DNA of 64,000 bases from Anthoceros angustus (lineage: Eukaryota > Streptophyta > Anthocerotopsida > Anthocerotales > Anthocerotaceae). The position numbers and the translations under genes are program-made. Where the stretch lies: contig MU008191.1 in assembly GCA_010909165.1 (NCBI GenBank), forward strand, positions 558,001 to 622,000. Direction: 5' to 3'. The notes beneath the pieces were generated by a model. The model saw only the letters and a program-made list of their open reading frames with translations, was not told the DNA's origin and did no database searches. Below, in pieces: positions 44,813 to 60,133 of this stretch (its first letter is position 1; each line of letters starts with the position of its first letter).

Positions 44813-47192
44813 GAAGTAGATGGGAGTTTATCATTAGTGTGGCAGTTCTGTGTGGGTGGATTTGCTTTTAGAGGTTGCGGCCTTCGTGTGCCGCTTTACT
44901 GTCAAGCGCATCAAAGGCCTTTAGTCTGTTTTACAATTAGTGGTTATACATCTATGTTATTACCGGTATAGATAGGAAAGTGTGTTATTTCTACCAGTCG
45001 AAAATCAGTCATCCCCCTGGATTGACTAAAACCCTAAAAACCCTGGATTTCGATATCTACAAGGCCCCCTGAAGTCAATCTTGCCGCAATTTTACCTTCT
45101 CGATCAAGCCCTGACCTTGCCCTAACCCGGATTTGCCTGTCCCAGATTAGCCTGCACATGCAACAGAGAACGGTAAATCCGGGTTTGATCTTGATGGACG
45201 TCAGTTACGTCTATGGAAGGTCGATCCAATTACCAATTATCTAATGTGTATTCAAGGCCATTTGATTAGATGAGGGCATCTGTACCCTCTATAGTTTGTT
45301 ATATGAGGGCATCTGTACCCTCTCCATTGATTTTAGTCCGGAACTCATTGCTGGACTAGTATCACAAACTGGTTGTGGTACTCTTCTTCTTCTCTCTGTT
45401 GCAGGTCTTAGGTTCTTGTCCCAGATCTCTGTTGCAGGTCTTAGGTTCCTGTTCCTGTCCCAGATTAGCTTGTACTGCACCTGCAACTGAAAATGTAATT
45501 TCATCTCTACCGCAAAAGAAGAAGAGAGTTCACCACAACCAGTTTGTTTGTGATTCTAGTCCAGCAATGTGTTGAGGACTAAAGTTAGTGTAGGACAGTG
45601 TGGATACCCTCAGATGGCCTTGGATAGACATATACTTGGATTGACCTTCCATAGACCTTAAATACTGTACTCTCACGGCCACTAGCCAAGCTGATCAACA
45701 AATTTGCACGGACATGACCAAGCTGATCAATTTGTTGGTTAATCGTATCCATCAGTCCACCCGCTCCTCTCAGGAACAAAGTTGGCTGACCAGATTTGCC
45801 GGCACAAAGTTGGCTGACCAAGTTAGCTTGCACCTCAGATATGAAGTTGCCTTTACACAACAGCTGCCTCTGCCTCAAATCTGAAGGGCATGAAGTTACC
45901 TCTGCACAACATCTATAAAGGTCACCGTCGATTCCCTTACCAAGAAACACCATTCTAGGCATCAATGCCTGCAGTCCCACAGCAATTGTTAAACCAACCA
46001 TCATGCCACATCGCTCACTCACTCTCTTCATCTCCGTGCCCTTCTCTCCTGCACCCAAAAACACTAGACTTCCTGGCATGAATGCCGCCCCTGCAGGAAA
46101 CCGACCCACCTTAAACTCCCATCCCATCCCATTCCAGCACCAAGAACCGACCACCGCCTACCAGGATAGGGGGAAATGGCTGCGCTCTCTGCGAGTGGGC
46201 TGAAAGCAGATGTGGAACTCTAGTCGAGCGTGCAAGAAGGAGATGATCACCTTGGCTGGCAGGGAGGAGGTGAGTCGCCCAAGGCGTTGAAGGGGATCAT
46301 TTCCCTCTCATGAAACTCGTCCACCCAAAAAGATCACCCAGAAAGTTGTGGCTACATGACATCGAACAGAAACCCGCAACCCAACCAAGATAACATCTTT
46401 AGGCCAGAAACCACCTGAAACAGATCTGAGGTACTGCTGTCTTCTCTTCTCTTCAGCGTGAGCAACTGATGACCAGCCAGCCAAGAAACGTTCAGATTTG
46501 TCAACAGACTGCTACGAAGCACAAGCGTTGAGGTGCTTACCAAGCGCACCGACGAAGTGTTGGGACCCAAGAAGCCACTCGAGAGCTCTGGAGTACACCT
46601 GCCACAATCCCAAACCCTAAATCCTCAAGAGCCCAAAGTTTAGTTTCCGTGTGGTGGTCCAGGTCCCTCTCTCTCCCGACTTCGCCGCGCCACTCCAGCG
46701 AGGTGGTGGGAACATGTGGAACACTTTTGACAGCTTGCCAGGTGACCCGGTTTCATGGAAGCGTTCGGTAAATGCGCAGATGCCACTCGTTCTTTTGGGT
46801 CACTCAGTGGCGTATTCGATAACTAGCTTCATAATACCTCTAATTCGCAATCTTTTCTGACGGGATTCTTGCGGGGAAGATTCATCAAAGTAGTAATCAA
46901 ATGATGGATAAATAAGCGGTGTTTGTCATTCCAATGACTCAAATGTTAGATGTCAGACGAAGGACAAAAATGGCTGGAGGCGTTAAGATCAAAGGTGAAC
47001 CAGCTCACGCGGCCTGTGTGCAGCGGAGGATGCGAAGAGGCCGTCCGGGATTAAGCACGACGTACGTACCTTGGGTGAAAACGAGAAGACACAGGCAACA
47101 ACAAGCACGGGCTGCACGCAAGGTTCATGCACATTGCTGCATCCGGGATCTCAACTACAGGGTTGGTTGATCCGATCCTGTAACCCTCCAAA
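44813..47192. other. Intergenic: LRR 3' flank, local repeats, USP-gene upstream region
   Basis: The LRR 3' UTR is followed by local direct repeats: GAGGGCATCTGTACCCTCT twice (45,272 and 45,305), CTCTGTTGCAGGTCTTAGGTTC twice (45,396-45,450), and TTGGCTGACCA twice (45,780-45,830). A 190-codon open frame on the minus strand (46154-45585) starts only at GTG and matches nothing known. No gene is called. Confidence 0.45.
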
Positions 47193-49443
47193 ATGCAGCA
47201 AGAGAGCAGGGGCAATGCCCTTCTTAGCTCCTCTACCGGGACCGGCAGCATTCACGACCGGTTTGCATCGAAGCAATTCATGGGCGGCGGGTACAAGCGG
47301 GAGAGCGTGGTGGTGATAGTGGATGCGGCGGAGGAGGTGCTCACCTTGGATGGTCTGGAGTGGGCCTTGTTGAACGTGGTGCATCCTGGGAGGAACGAGC
47401 TGATTGTCCTGGGAATTCTCCACGAGACTCAAGATTTCTCCTTCCTATGGGGAGGCCTGCTCAAAGGTAAGCTTGCAACTGCAAAAAGGGCGTTGGAAAA
47501 GTTGAGCTCGCTTCCCGACTCCTCCTTCTCACTTGCCAGATTCGCTTGTCTCGGGCACGCGTGTGACAGTGACCTGCTGCGCATCACGGAGTGCCAAGGC
47601 CAAACAGCTGAACCAAAAGATCAACCAGAAGCTGGAGGCCTACCATTTGACTCTGCAGCAGTCCGAGGTGCTGCGGGAAAAGGATGGGGTGAGTGTCCTT
47701 TCGCCTTCGGCCAAAGGCACGGCTCTACTTTCTCCTCGAGTACTTTCTCCCAGTTGCTGAGTTGCTGTTTCGAGTTGCGTCAGGTTGGTGTTCTCCAGGC
47801 TTCTGATGTGCTTGGGATTGTGGGTGCTGTCAGGTGAAAGTGCATATCCGGATCACAGCTGGATTCAGTCCACTCCACTCCATCGCCGTGCAAGAGACCA
47901 CGGCATTAGCTGCATCGTGGGTGATTCTCGACAGGTGAGTCCGTTGGTTCCCTGGCTCCACCCGCGCAGACTAGCAGCTGAGACCTCACTGCAGAGCCCT
48001 CACTGCAGAGCCTGATCCAGGACCCTGAAGACGCACCGGAGGTACTTCTCGGAGCAGATGACCTGCAATGTCGTGCTCATGAAGAACAAGGTGGACGCTG
48101 AAGTGCTCCGGATCCATCAGCAGCAGCAAGACTTGGGCAAGAGCCCGATGTCCATGGGGGACATCTCCCTCGAGTCCATCCTCCTGGCGGACACCGGATT
48201 CCACACCAACGACGGACTCCCCACGCCGGCCAGGGCCAGCCCAGTCTCCACCCGCGCCAGTAGCGGGCCAAGGAATTCCAATGTGCAGAATCCCGGGTAC
48301 CCAGTATTCAAGGGGGAGGCCGCGCCAGTCCTGGCTCCTGGGCTCCTGGCCAACGCCTTGAGCTTCCACACCGTGGACCCGTCCTTCGAGGTGTCCTGGA
48401 TGGACCCGGGCCCCGACCACCACGGACCCCTGTCCAAGACCATGGAAAGAATGGACTCCGACATAGATTGCAGCTTCGCCTCCATATCCCCCGCTTCGAG
48501 ACCCGCCACTCTGGCGCAAGCTGTGAAAAAGAGGTTCACCACGGGACCCGTGAGAGTGGCCGACGAGCCTTACGACGCCTCCGCCACCGACCTCCACTCG
48601 GAATACGAGGAAGAAGCAACGGACATGGAGGAAGGCCACGACCCCACCACCCCCCGGCCTTTCAAAGCAGCGCAGGCCCCGGCACCGACAACTCCATCTC
48701 CCACAGTCCCGCGACCAGCAACCACCAGTCCGGACGACGGCTACGCCTCAGATCTCTCCTCCCATTCCGACTTCAGCAGCGACTTCGGAGGCAGAACTCC
48801 CCGCGCCCTCAGCAAGCTGGTGCAAGATCAGCGCCAACCGGGACTCGAGAGCCGCATCACCAGCAGATTCAGAAGCGACTGGATTCAGGACGCGCATCAT
48901 AGCGAAGAGGACGACGACAACGACAACAAGTCCTCCTTTCCTCCCAGCCTTGACCACGGCGCCATCGCAGCGACATCAGCTATGGAGCGTCACCAACGAC
49001 GAACTGCAAACCCTAACCCTAACCCTAGGGGGGCTCCCACCTCGCCCGGTTCCAGCTCCTCGTCCGCCAGCTTCGCCAGGTCCACCAGCTTCCCGCCGAG
49101 TCCCTTGGTCCCGACCCACGCCCCGAGTTCCTCCAACAACTCGCCCAAGCCGAGGCTGGTGACCGGTTACCCGCACCTGTCGCAGAGTCCGGGGTCCAGG
49201 GCGGGCAGTCGCCTGTCCGCCAAGCCCAGCCCTGCTGTTTCCCACATGTCTCGCCACTCCTCGCATTTGCCGTCGTCGTCGCCCGCCTCCTCGACCCGGT
49301 CCAGCCGGTTGTACCAGTCACCAAATCAGTGGAAACGGGACCAAAGCCAAAGCGGAGGTACTTCTGGAGACCGGGAAGCTTACCCCAAGATGCCAGCCCC
49401 CCCGCTTCTGAGCCCTCCCCGGTTTGAGCAATTTGAATTCTAG
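47193..49443 (+). CDS. USP-like (adenine nucleotide alpha-hydrolase fold) protein without kinase domain
   Basis: Exons 47193-47466, 47540-47688, 47834-47934 and 48021-49443 give 648 residues from ATG 47193; all junctions are GT/AG and in frame. The N-terminal half follows the universal-stress-protein-like domain that precedes many plant receptor-like cytoplasmic kinases: SVVVIVDAAEE, ALEWALLNVV-type text (LDGLEWALLNVVHPG), LIVLGILHE, a helix KINQKLEAYHLTLQQSEVL, VKVHIRITAGFSP, ATALAASWVILDR-type text (ALAASWVILDR) and CNVVLMKN. In those proteins a kinase domain follows; here the rest (residues about 215-648) is disordered, rich in Ser, Pro, Asp, Thr and Arg, with no kinase motifs (no HRD, DFG or Gly loop). 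Exon 4 also includes the 6-mer AACCCT three times as Asn-Pro codons. A signalling scaffold is possible; function unknown. Confidence 0.82.
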
Positions 49444-52830
<3,387 letters not shown>

Positions 52831-53756
52831 CTGCGTTTGCAGCTTCCAGAACGCACGTCCACGGCTGTCCGAAACTCGCCCGGTCACCAATTTTGACGTG
52901 ACAGACACCAATGGGGAAAGGATGATATGATTCATCAGCCTTCGACGATGCAGTAGCAGGGCCACTTTCTGGATTCCTACCTTGCTTCTACGTTTTGTCG
53001 AATTCTTGCCAAGGTAGTGATTCTGGAACAAGGTTCCTGTCATTAGTCGCCGTTTGTCTGAAAACTCGAATTCGAAGAAGTCCATCAGTTCGTCGTGTAA
53101 TGAGAAAAAAAACTTTGCGTGCACTACTCACTGCAAGCTTCGGCTTCGTTTTACTGCTCCTCGATTTGAAGGCGAGGAGCTTAAAGAAGCTCTTGTCTCT
53201 TGATCCCAACGATGATGCTGTAGATCAGGTCTGCATCTCTTAGAATAGATATCAAGGAAGAGAACGTGATTTCTTTTCATATTGGAGTGAATTTCGCTTG
53301 CCTGTGTTCTAGTTGAGGAATGTGTGTAATCTAGCCCAGCGTGGAAAAGCTTGCAACTCCACAACCTACTTTTGTGGGTGACCACGGCTCCAGCCTTTCA
53401 TCCAGACAAACCCTCTGTAGAAACACTTCTCATTTCATGTTTTTGGTCTAAAGCAGGTTCCATTTAGCATCAATTGAAGATCCACGGAAGGCAATTACAT
53501 GGTACGATGAGTAGCCAACGCTATGATGTGGCAAAGCAATCTTGATCCACCAAATGAGATTACCTATCAATGCTACGTTTTTCTTAATTATTCTTCCTAG
53601 TTCACTGGAATCCTGCACACCGGGCATCGGTGTAGACGGGAGCTTGATTACCTTCTAGTGGGAAGTTGTACCCCTCCACTGGGAGGAGACTAGACATGCA
53701 AGTCGACCGAGCATTATCTGCAAGAGGAGGCGGAGAATTCTCTGCACCTCCTCTGG
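52831..53756. other. GDH 3' flank
   Basis: Probable GDH 3' UTR, then unassigned DNA. Confidence 0.5.
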
Positions 53757-53930
53757 ATGGGCACTCAGCATGATATCGATAACTATCTACAGGAGAAGGC
53801 TGAGGATTGTCTGCAGCAGGATGTAGAGGATGCTCTGCATTCTCTGCAAGAGGCAGTGCCTGAGGCTGAGGATTTTAGGAGGGAAGAGGCTGAAGATAAT
53901 ATTGTCTCCAAGAGGCTGAGGATTGCCTAA
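53757..53930 (+). other. Small acidic ORF or exon remnant
   Basis: Fifty-seven codons from ATG to TAA. The product is Glu/Asp-rich with repeated LQE-x-AED-type segments (YLQEKAEDCLQ, SLQEAVPEAEDF) and ends in SKRLRIA. The open frame runs about 20 codons further upstream without an ATG. The repeats could reflect a purine-rich simple sequence or an exon of a lost gene. Confidence 0.25.
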
Positions 53931-54017
53931 AAAATAAAGAGCAAGGAAGAGGATGAGCATGATTTATCCGCCGAAGGCCATACGTGCAGTGGAGGAATCT
54001 CCGCACAATCACATCTA

Positions 54018-54120
54018 CCTTAGAAGAAGAAGAATTTATTGAAGTCCACCGACGACAACTTACGTCACGGGACAGAACTTTGATGACCATAACATGGATG
54101 TCATACAAACTTTCTTAGAG
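54018..54120 (-). repeat. Worn third copy of the (GAA)n/(TTC)n dispersed repeat
   Basis: AGAAGAAGAAGAATTTATTG, AGTCCACC and TACGTCACGGGAC line up with the start of the 31334 copy, with clear divergence after about 60 bp. Confidence 0.45.
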
Positions 54121-54178
54121 GACACTTTGGGCGGATGAAGCTCTCAAGCCCTCCTGCTCCTGGCGTCCGTGGCGCAAC

Positions 54179-55566
54179 TCAGACATCAGGAAATGGTGGA
54201 AAAATATCATCCATCGGTCCAGCCGGAGCAACATCACCTGCTGGCACCAAACGCGCTGGAGGTAGAACAATCGGCGGCAGAGAATTCAGAGGAGGCAGCA
54301 TTGGAGTCGGTGCCCGCGCTCTACCACGGGGAGATGGTGGAAAAATATCATCCATCGGTCCAGCCGGAGCAACATCACCTGCTGGCACCAAACGCGCTGG
54401 AGGTAGAACAATCGGCGGCAGAGAATTCAAAGGAGGCAGCATCGGAGTCGGTGCCCGCGCTCTACCATGGTGAGATGGTGGAAAAATATCATCCATCGGT
54501 CCAGCCGGAGCAACATCACCTGCTGGCACCAAACGCGCTGGAGGTAGAACAATCGGCGGCAGAGAATTCAGAGGAGGCAGCATTGGAGTCGGTGCCCGCG
54601 CTCTACCATGGGGAGATGGTGGAAAAATATCTATAGGTCCAGCCGGAGCAACATCACCTGCTGGCACAAAACCCGCTGGAGGTAGAACAATCGGCGGCAG
54701 AGAATTCAAAGGAGGCAGCATCGGAGTCGGTGCCCGCGCTCTACCATGGGGAGATGGTGGAAAAAGATCATCTATAGGTCCAGCCGGAGCAACATCACCT
54801 GCTGGCACAAAACCCGCTGGAGGTAGAACAATCGGCGGCAGAGAATTCAGAGGAGGCAGCATCGGAGTCGGTGCCCGCGCTCTACCACGGGGAGATGGTG
54901 GAAAAATATCTATAGGTCCAGCTGGAGCAACATCACCTGCTGGCACAAAACCTGCTGGAGGTAGAACAATAGGCGGCAGAGAATTCAGAGGAGGCAGCAT
55001 TGGAGTCGGTGCCGGTGCTCTACCACGGGGAGATGGCGGAAAAAGATCATATATAGGTCCAGCCGGAGCAACATCACCCCATGGCACCAATTCCGCTGGA
55101 GGTAGAACAATTGGCGGCAGAGAATCCAATGGTGGCAGCATTGGAGGTGGTGTGCGGGCCTTCATACCTCCTGGACTTGGGGGACTGGGTGGGGATTCGA
55201 CAGGAGCCCCTGGCGTTCCTGGACCAGGCTTCCCCCTTCCTCCACACTGCTGAACGCTTTGAAACACAAAGTCGTTCTTAAAGCCGTCATCTCTGACGTA
55301 GTAGAACACCACGTTGGAGTCCGGTGATATAACCTTCCCTGAATGAACCAGCCATTGATCTGTCTTCCCGGGCACCTCAGATATATCTCCATTTGGATCT
55401 TGCAGCGCCTTGAAATTGTCACAGCCCAAGATCACCTCTGACGGCCCGCATGTTGCGTTTGCGTTTGCACATGGATTCGTCACATTTACCATGTACCTGT
55501 AGCCCTTGGTGCTTTGCTCTAGCGTTGTCTGGATGAGAATAAGGCTGTTTGGACACTCTTGTTCAT
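54179..55566 (-). CDS. TPD1-like domain fused to seven Pro-rich tandem repeats (5' end not found)
   Basis: The minus-strand exon probably starts at 55566 after a CTGCCAG acceptor and ends at 54179. The first about 105 residues resemble the TPD1 family of small secreted ligands: PNSLILIQTT, YMVNVTNPC, ATCGPSEVILGCDNF, DQWLVHSGKVISP, VVFYYVRDD and a final SVQQC, with Cys spacing of that family. Then a GKPGPGTPG-type linker and seven repeats of 46/47 residues, each with MLPPLxSLPPIVLPP, a VPxGDVAPAGP core and FPPSP. The repeats look like cell-wall Pro-rich/extensin-like sequence. An upstream exon with ATG and signal peptide was not found; an open frame reaches 55636 but has no ATG. So the gene is either incomplete here or its first exon is further right. 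TPD1 assignment is moderate. Confidence 0.55.
54182..55140 (-). repeat. Seven tandem units of 138/141 bp inside the TPD1-like gene
   Basis: The landmark AGCCGGAGCA (AGCTGGAGCA once) falls at 54221, 54362, 54503, 54641, 54782, 54920 and 55061: spacings 141, 141, 138, 141, 138, 141. All lengths are multiples of three, so the frame holds. Three units at the gene's 3' end are nearly identical, those near the TPD1-like part more diverged. Confidence 0.93.
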
Positions 55567-55636
55567 CTGGCAGCAAAATTAAATATTGCAGGTCAATAAG
55601 ATTCGACAGGCTGAAAGACGTATCTAACTTGATCAA

Positions 55637-57153
55637 TCAAAATAGAAACCTTCAACGGCTTCAAGCTTCGCTAGCAATAGACGTCCATGTGGCATTTCAA
55701 TTCGAACTTGGTGATATGTAGGTAACATTGCAAGACTGCCGCCGTCTTGTAAAGCTATTTGAAAAAACAATTTTGATTAAAATTATAAATATTCACTTTA
55801 GGTATTCAACTGATAAAACATGCACTTTATGTATTGAAATAATAAAATAGAAGTACTATAGTTCTAACGAGTTTGAACAGAAAATACATACTTCCATGAC
55901 CCAGATCGAAAATACATAATAGATTATATATGCTGAAGGAGAAGATAATAGTAGCAATTAATAGCAATTCCTTAGTTGTCCGACTTTTCATCTTGAATTA
56001 TCCTACAAGAATGGAAGTAAAGAAATTAAAATAATTACAATACCTTTATAATTTTTTTCATCCACAACTAGATGAACAATCCTTTCCATCCAAATTAGAA
56101 ATGAATACACATATTAAAATCAAAGAGTCAATTTTTTTTTAAAAAAACACAAAAACATGATTAGACTTACTACACGTGCATACTCCAATCAAAAATCTTG
56201 TTTGGTATGACTCTACTCATACATATATAAACTATGAAGATATTGCTTATGCATAAGCGAGATAGATGTCTCATATTAAAATTCATCAATTAAAAATATA
56301 CATGTAACTAATAAATTTAAAATCTCAATCAATGAATAACAAAATCCATATAAAGAAGAAATCTCCCAAGAAACGAACAATCAACAACCTTGTTCGTTGT
56401 TCTATAAGTACATATGTTTTCAAAAACACGTGAGACTGGGTCGAGGAAAGTCACGAGTACTCGCAATACTCGCAAACCATACAAGGGACCCACCTATTTC
56501 TTGCATGCAAGATTGTGAGCTACAAAATCTTAAAATCAATCCACGTCGAAAACCTCCCTTGAGTTGTGAATGAAAACACTCACTAATATTTATAGGTTTG
56601 CCAATAGTCAATTGAAGTCAAGAAGAAATTATGACAAGAGAGCAATAATTAAAAACTGAAGAAGGAGATATTCATATATAAGAAAGCAATGGAAAGAAAC
56701 TCGATATAATCTTAGGGAACAATCATTTAATCGAAATGATTGAATTTACTTATTTTTAATCCCAAGAGTAATCAACTAGTGCAATTTTTAATCTCAAGAA
56801 TAATAACTAGTGTACCACTTGGAAGGAGTGGCTAATATATAAATCGTAATGATGGAATTGTCTTCCACAGATGGTGCTTATTCTATAATTGGACCAGGTT
56901 AGATGTATATCATCATCATTATCTAGGAACATATACAAATTGCGTAACTTTGATTAGCGAGGGAACCATTATCAAAGGCAAAAGATTACAAGTCTGCAAG
57001 AGAGAAATTACCTCTTGCTACTTCTTTAAATTCAAAGGATCCATACACAATTTGTAGTTAGCCTAACTGGCAAAGCATGTCATCTACAAGTCATTGCTGC
57101 ATAGAGTAGTGCTCCATAGATATATGATCCTAAACTTGCTTCGGCCAGCTGCC
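55637..57153. other. AT-rich intergenic
   Basis: Should hold any missing first exon of the TPD1-like gene, but none was recognised. Otherwise nothing identified. Confidence 0.45.
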
Positions 57154-57321
57154 GAATTGTAACCAAGGATCCAAGCGGTGAAAGCTCTTGGACGCGAATT
57201 GTAACCAAGGATCCAGGCAGTGAAAGCTCTTAGATGCGAATTGTAACCAAGGATCCAGGCGGTGAAAGCTCTTGGACGTGAATTGTAACCAAGGATCCAG
57301 GCGGTGAAAGCTCTTGTACGT
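57154..57321 (+). repeat. Four tandem units of 42 bp
   Basis: Units start at 57154, 57196, 57238 and 57280, each GAATTGTAACCAAGGATCCA then GGCGGTGAAAGCTCTT or close. The last unit and its right flank also resemble 62518-62600. Confidence 0.9.
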
Positions 57322-57420
57322 AAACTGTTTGTTGGAGCAAGGGGTAAACCACCTCCAAACTGGAAGTATAGTTAAGTTGGTCGTGTGATGCGTTCTTTTG
57401 TCAGGCCTGTTGGTTCCTGC

Positions 57421-57474
57421 GGGTGGTGCAAAGGGAGGGTGCCGGCCGGCCGGTGCCCTCCTCTTTCACCACCC
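57421..57474. repeat. 54-bp GC-rich palindrome (left)
   Basis: GGGTGGTG at one end is matched by CACCACCC at the other, and GGAGGG-GCCGGCC by GGCCGG-GCCCTCC inside, with few mismatches. It would form a strong hairpin. A related palindrome lies at 60106-60133. Confidence 0.85.
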
Positions 57475-60105
57475 TATTGGTGCCCATTGACTCCACAGCG
57501 GCGCTCCCGCATAATTCCACAGCTGGTTCCTCTGAGCCACACACTCAACATCATGAAATCTAAAGCTTGGTGGAGAAGAGACCCATGCTCTTCCCGTGGT
57601 TTGCACTCCACCCCTCCACAATTATTGCAAGCCTCCACACACACCGTCCCTCGCCCAATATTTTCAGCAACGAGCTCATACTCCAAGCTACCACCAACCC
57701 CTTCAATTACCTCCGCTGGCGCCCACCGTGCCGCACCTGTGATCCTACGGATGTAGGGCCACCTCTACACCTCCCTACGGACGTAGGGTCAACTGCATGG
57801 CCCTACCGCCTCCACACTCTCCAGCAAGAAGGTCTCCCGTGGCGGATCTTGCTCCATGCCTTCCTCTTCCTCCTCCGAGTCATCCTCTACGGCCTTCCAT
57901 ATACCTGTCGGATGTGTTGGGCTGTCCAGCACCCTGGATCAGTCCTTGCATCCCTATTCTCCAGTTCCTCAAGTTCCTGCCGTGGCATAGTGAAGTTTAT
58001 AAATCATTCCTCTATCATCTCCAAGTTGACATAGGCCCAATGGCAGCCATACACCCATTGCAATTGTACGTTGGGCTCTCCAGCAAACCATCTGAATGCC
58101 ACCAAGTGCCTAGCCTCCACTTCCTCTTCACTCCACAGTCCCACCTAGCTCAAACTTGATGTCCTCACAGCATATAGCTCCTCATGCGCCCAAATCCCTC
58201 ACTTGCAAGGTCCTAGGCATAAGGAGCCCAAATCCCTCACTTGCAAGGTCCTAGGCACAAAAATTCAGCGCCGCTGCCCTCTTCACAGTTGTGCTTCAAA
58301 TCCCTTCACACACAACTCCTTATGCATGCATACCTTCTTCTCCTTGCACACACATGGGCACCGCGTTCTCACCAAGTCCTTGCCCTAGCTTTCCCTTGCA
58401 TGCACAAGCTCTTCCGTGCGATTCCTCGCAGGCTTCCTAGGTGTCACTCCCTACACACCCCCCTTGCATGGCCCTTTGGTAGTGATAGTGAAACTTCTTG
58501 ATATAGGCCGTCGATTCCTTGCCATGTGGCACCATTTCCACCATCCTCTGCCTACGTAGGGAGACCTTACCGCTCCCTACGGTAGGGAGACACTCTCATC
58601 CTACCTATCTACCTACCTAACTATCCTACATGTAGGGAGCCCTTGCTGCCCTACATCCTACCCATGTAGGGCCACCCCGATCACCCTACATCTCTGTCAC
58701 GCACTGCGTCACGCACTACCCTACCCACATACATACATGTATGTATGTCCTACCCATATACATACACGCATTGTCCTACCCACATACATACATGTAGGGA
58801 TCCCTGCCCTACCTATGTAGGGTCACCCTTGTCACCCTACGTACTACCTTAACCTGTCCGAGATCCCTCCGCCCTACACCTACTCCACGTGGGGTGCACC
58901 TCCCTACAGTAGGGAGTGCCATGCCCTACGTCCACTACCACCCTACACCTCCTCCGCGTAGGGTGCACCACTCAAACACTCTCCCAATTAGCTCTCATGT
59001 GACTTCTGCAAATATAATAAGCTGAAACACCTCACACAAAAAGCACCCCATCCCTACGCACCACTCAAACACTCTCCCAATTAGCTCTCATGTGACTTCT
59101 GCAAATATAATAAGCTAAAACACCTCACACAAAAAGCACCCCATCTCAGCATTGATTTGCCCCTAAGGGGCTTGACTTTGGAGTTCTTACACTTCACTAT
59201 CCAACACACCAAATTGGCTTGCACGTGGTATTTGCCATGAATAAATTGGCCTTATTCTCTGGTGAACTCCTCACGCCTCAACATCATCTCGTATCAACCC
59301 TCCTTGCTGCCCATTTTTCCTCGCGGCCACCACAACGGCCTCCCTTCACTTTGACTTGCAGCCCCACTGCAAATTCTGCCGTCATGATGCACATCCCGTT
59401 GTGATCCCTTCACCATGTTGCAGCCCACCTGCAACACTGCCTTCCTATGGTTTTGCCACACCTCCATCTTGCAGCCCAGCTACAAATTCAGCCTGCTGTG
59501 AGTGCTCTACCCTGGCCTTTCCTAGTTCAACACAGGGCCATCCTCACATCGTGACTCCATTGAGAGCTCTTCCATGTGCCTCGGCACCGCCATGGCCTCC
59601 TCTTACAACCCTTGTGGCTGCCCACCCTGAACATGAGCTCCTCGCTCCCATCCTTGCACCCATTGCTGCTCCTCTCTCGCATGCTGAGCTCCCAGCCTAG
59701 AGCCACCCAGGATCCCTGAATTCCACCATTACGCACTTGGCCCATCTACCAGCGCCCTCCCATCGCAAAATCTCAGCAACATGAGCACCTACCCATGTCT
59801 CACTTCTTCCACACGTGTGGCAAATTACTTTTGCCTTAGGTGGTGGCCCCCAATAATCAGGCCTTTGCCTCTGCAAGCCTATCAGCATTGCTTGTGCAAA
59901 GAACCTCAAGCTACTTCCTTGGCTTAATTGCCTTCACCCTCTACTCCTCATTCTCCAACAAATTGCCTCAAGATCTTCTCGATACCTCTTCCACTTCACT
60001 TCAATTCTCTCGATTCGCTTGACTCTGCTCAGTTTGCTCTAGTTTGATCCCTTTTGATCCAAAAAGTAGGAGTGCCCAAACTTTCATGTTCCACATGGTG
60101 CAGAG
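57475..60105. other. Segment between two palindromes; Pro-rich low-complexity, local repeats
   Basis: No recognisable gene. Contains a duplicated CCCAAATCCCTCACTTGCAA (58,190 and 58,226), a field of short CCCTAC/GTAGGG dyads (about 58,550-58,950), and a 93-bp direct repeat at 58965-59057 and 59058-59145. Open frames on the plus strand are Pro/Ser/His-rich and interrupted. Possibly a non-autonomous element bounded by the palindromes. Confidence 0.45.
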
Positions 60106-60133
60106 GGAGGGCGCCGGCCGGTCGGCGCCCTCC
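60106..60133. repeat. 28-bp GC-rich palindrome (right)
   Basis: GGAGGGCGCC pairs with GGCGCCCTCC around CGGCCGGT. It shares the core and flanks (TGGTGCA before, a GGTGC word after) with the left palindrome at 57421-57474. Confidence 0.85.

Noticed and set aside
45585-46154. 190-codon minus-strand frame with hydrophobic segments
   Set aside because: Begins only with GTG, matches no family, and no convincing splice partners were found to the right; kept only as intergenic.
49009-49030. AACCCT repeats resembling a telomere
   Set aside because: Only three units, within a coding exon (Asn-Pro codons), and plants usually have a seven-base telomere repeat.
54135-54636. Plus-strand open frames across the Pro-rich repeat array
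   Set aside because: They are antisense shadows kept open by the repeat period being a multiple of three; the minus strand carries the TPD1-like domain.
54182-55140. Regularly spaced repeats resembling a CRISPR array
   Set aside because: The 138/141-bp units are contiguous, without unique spacers, and stay in frame within a minus-strand Pro-rich protein in a plant genome.
57385-59700. Plus-strand Pro/Ser-rich open frames between the palindromes
   Set aside because: Interrupted, low-complexity, with no consistent splice structure or similarity to known proteins.
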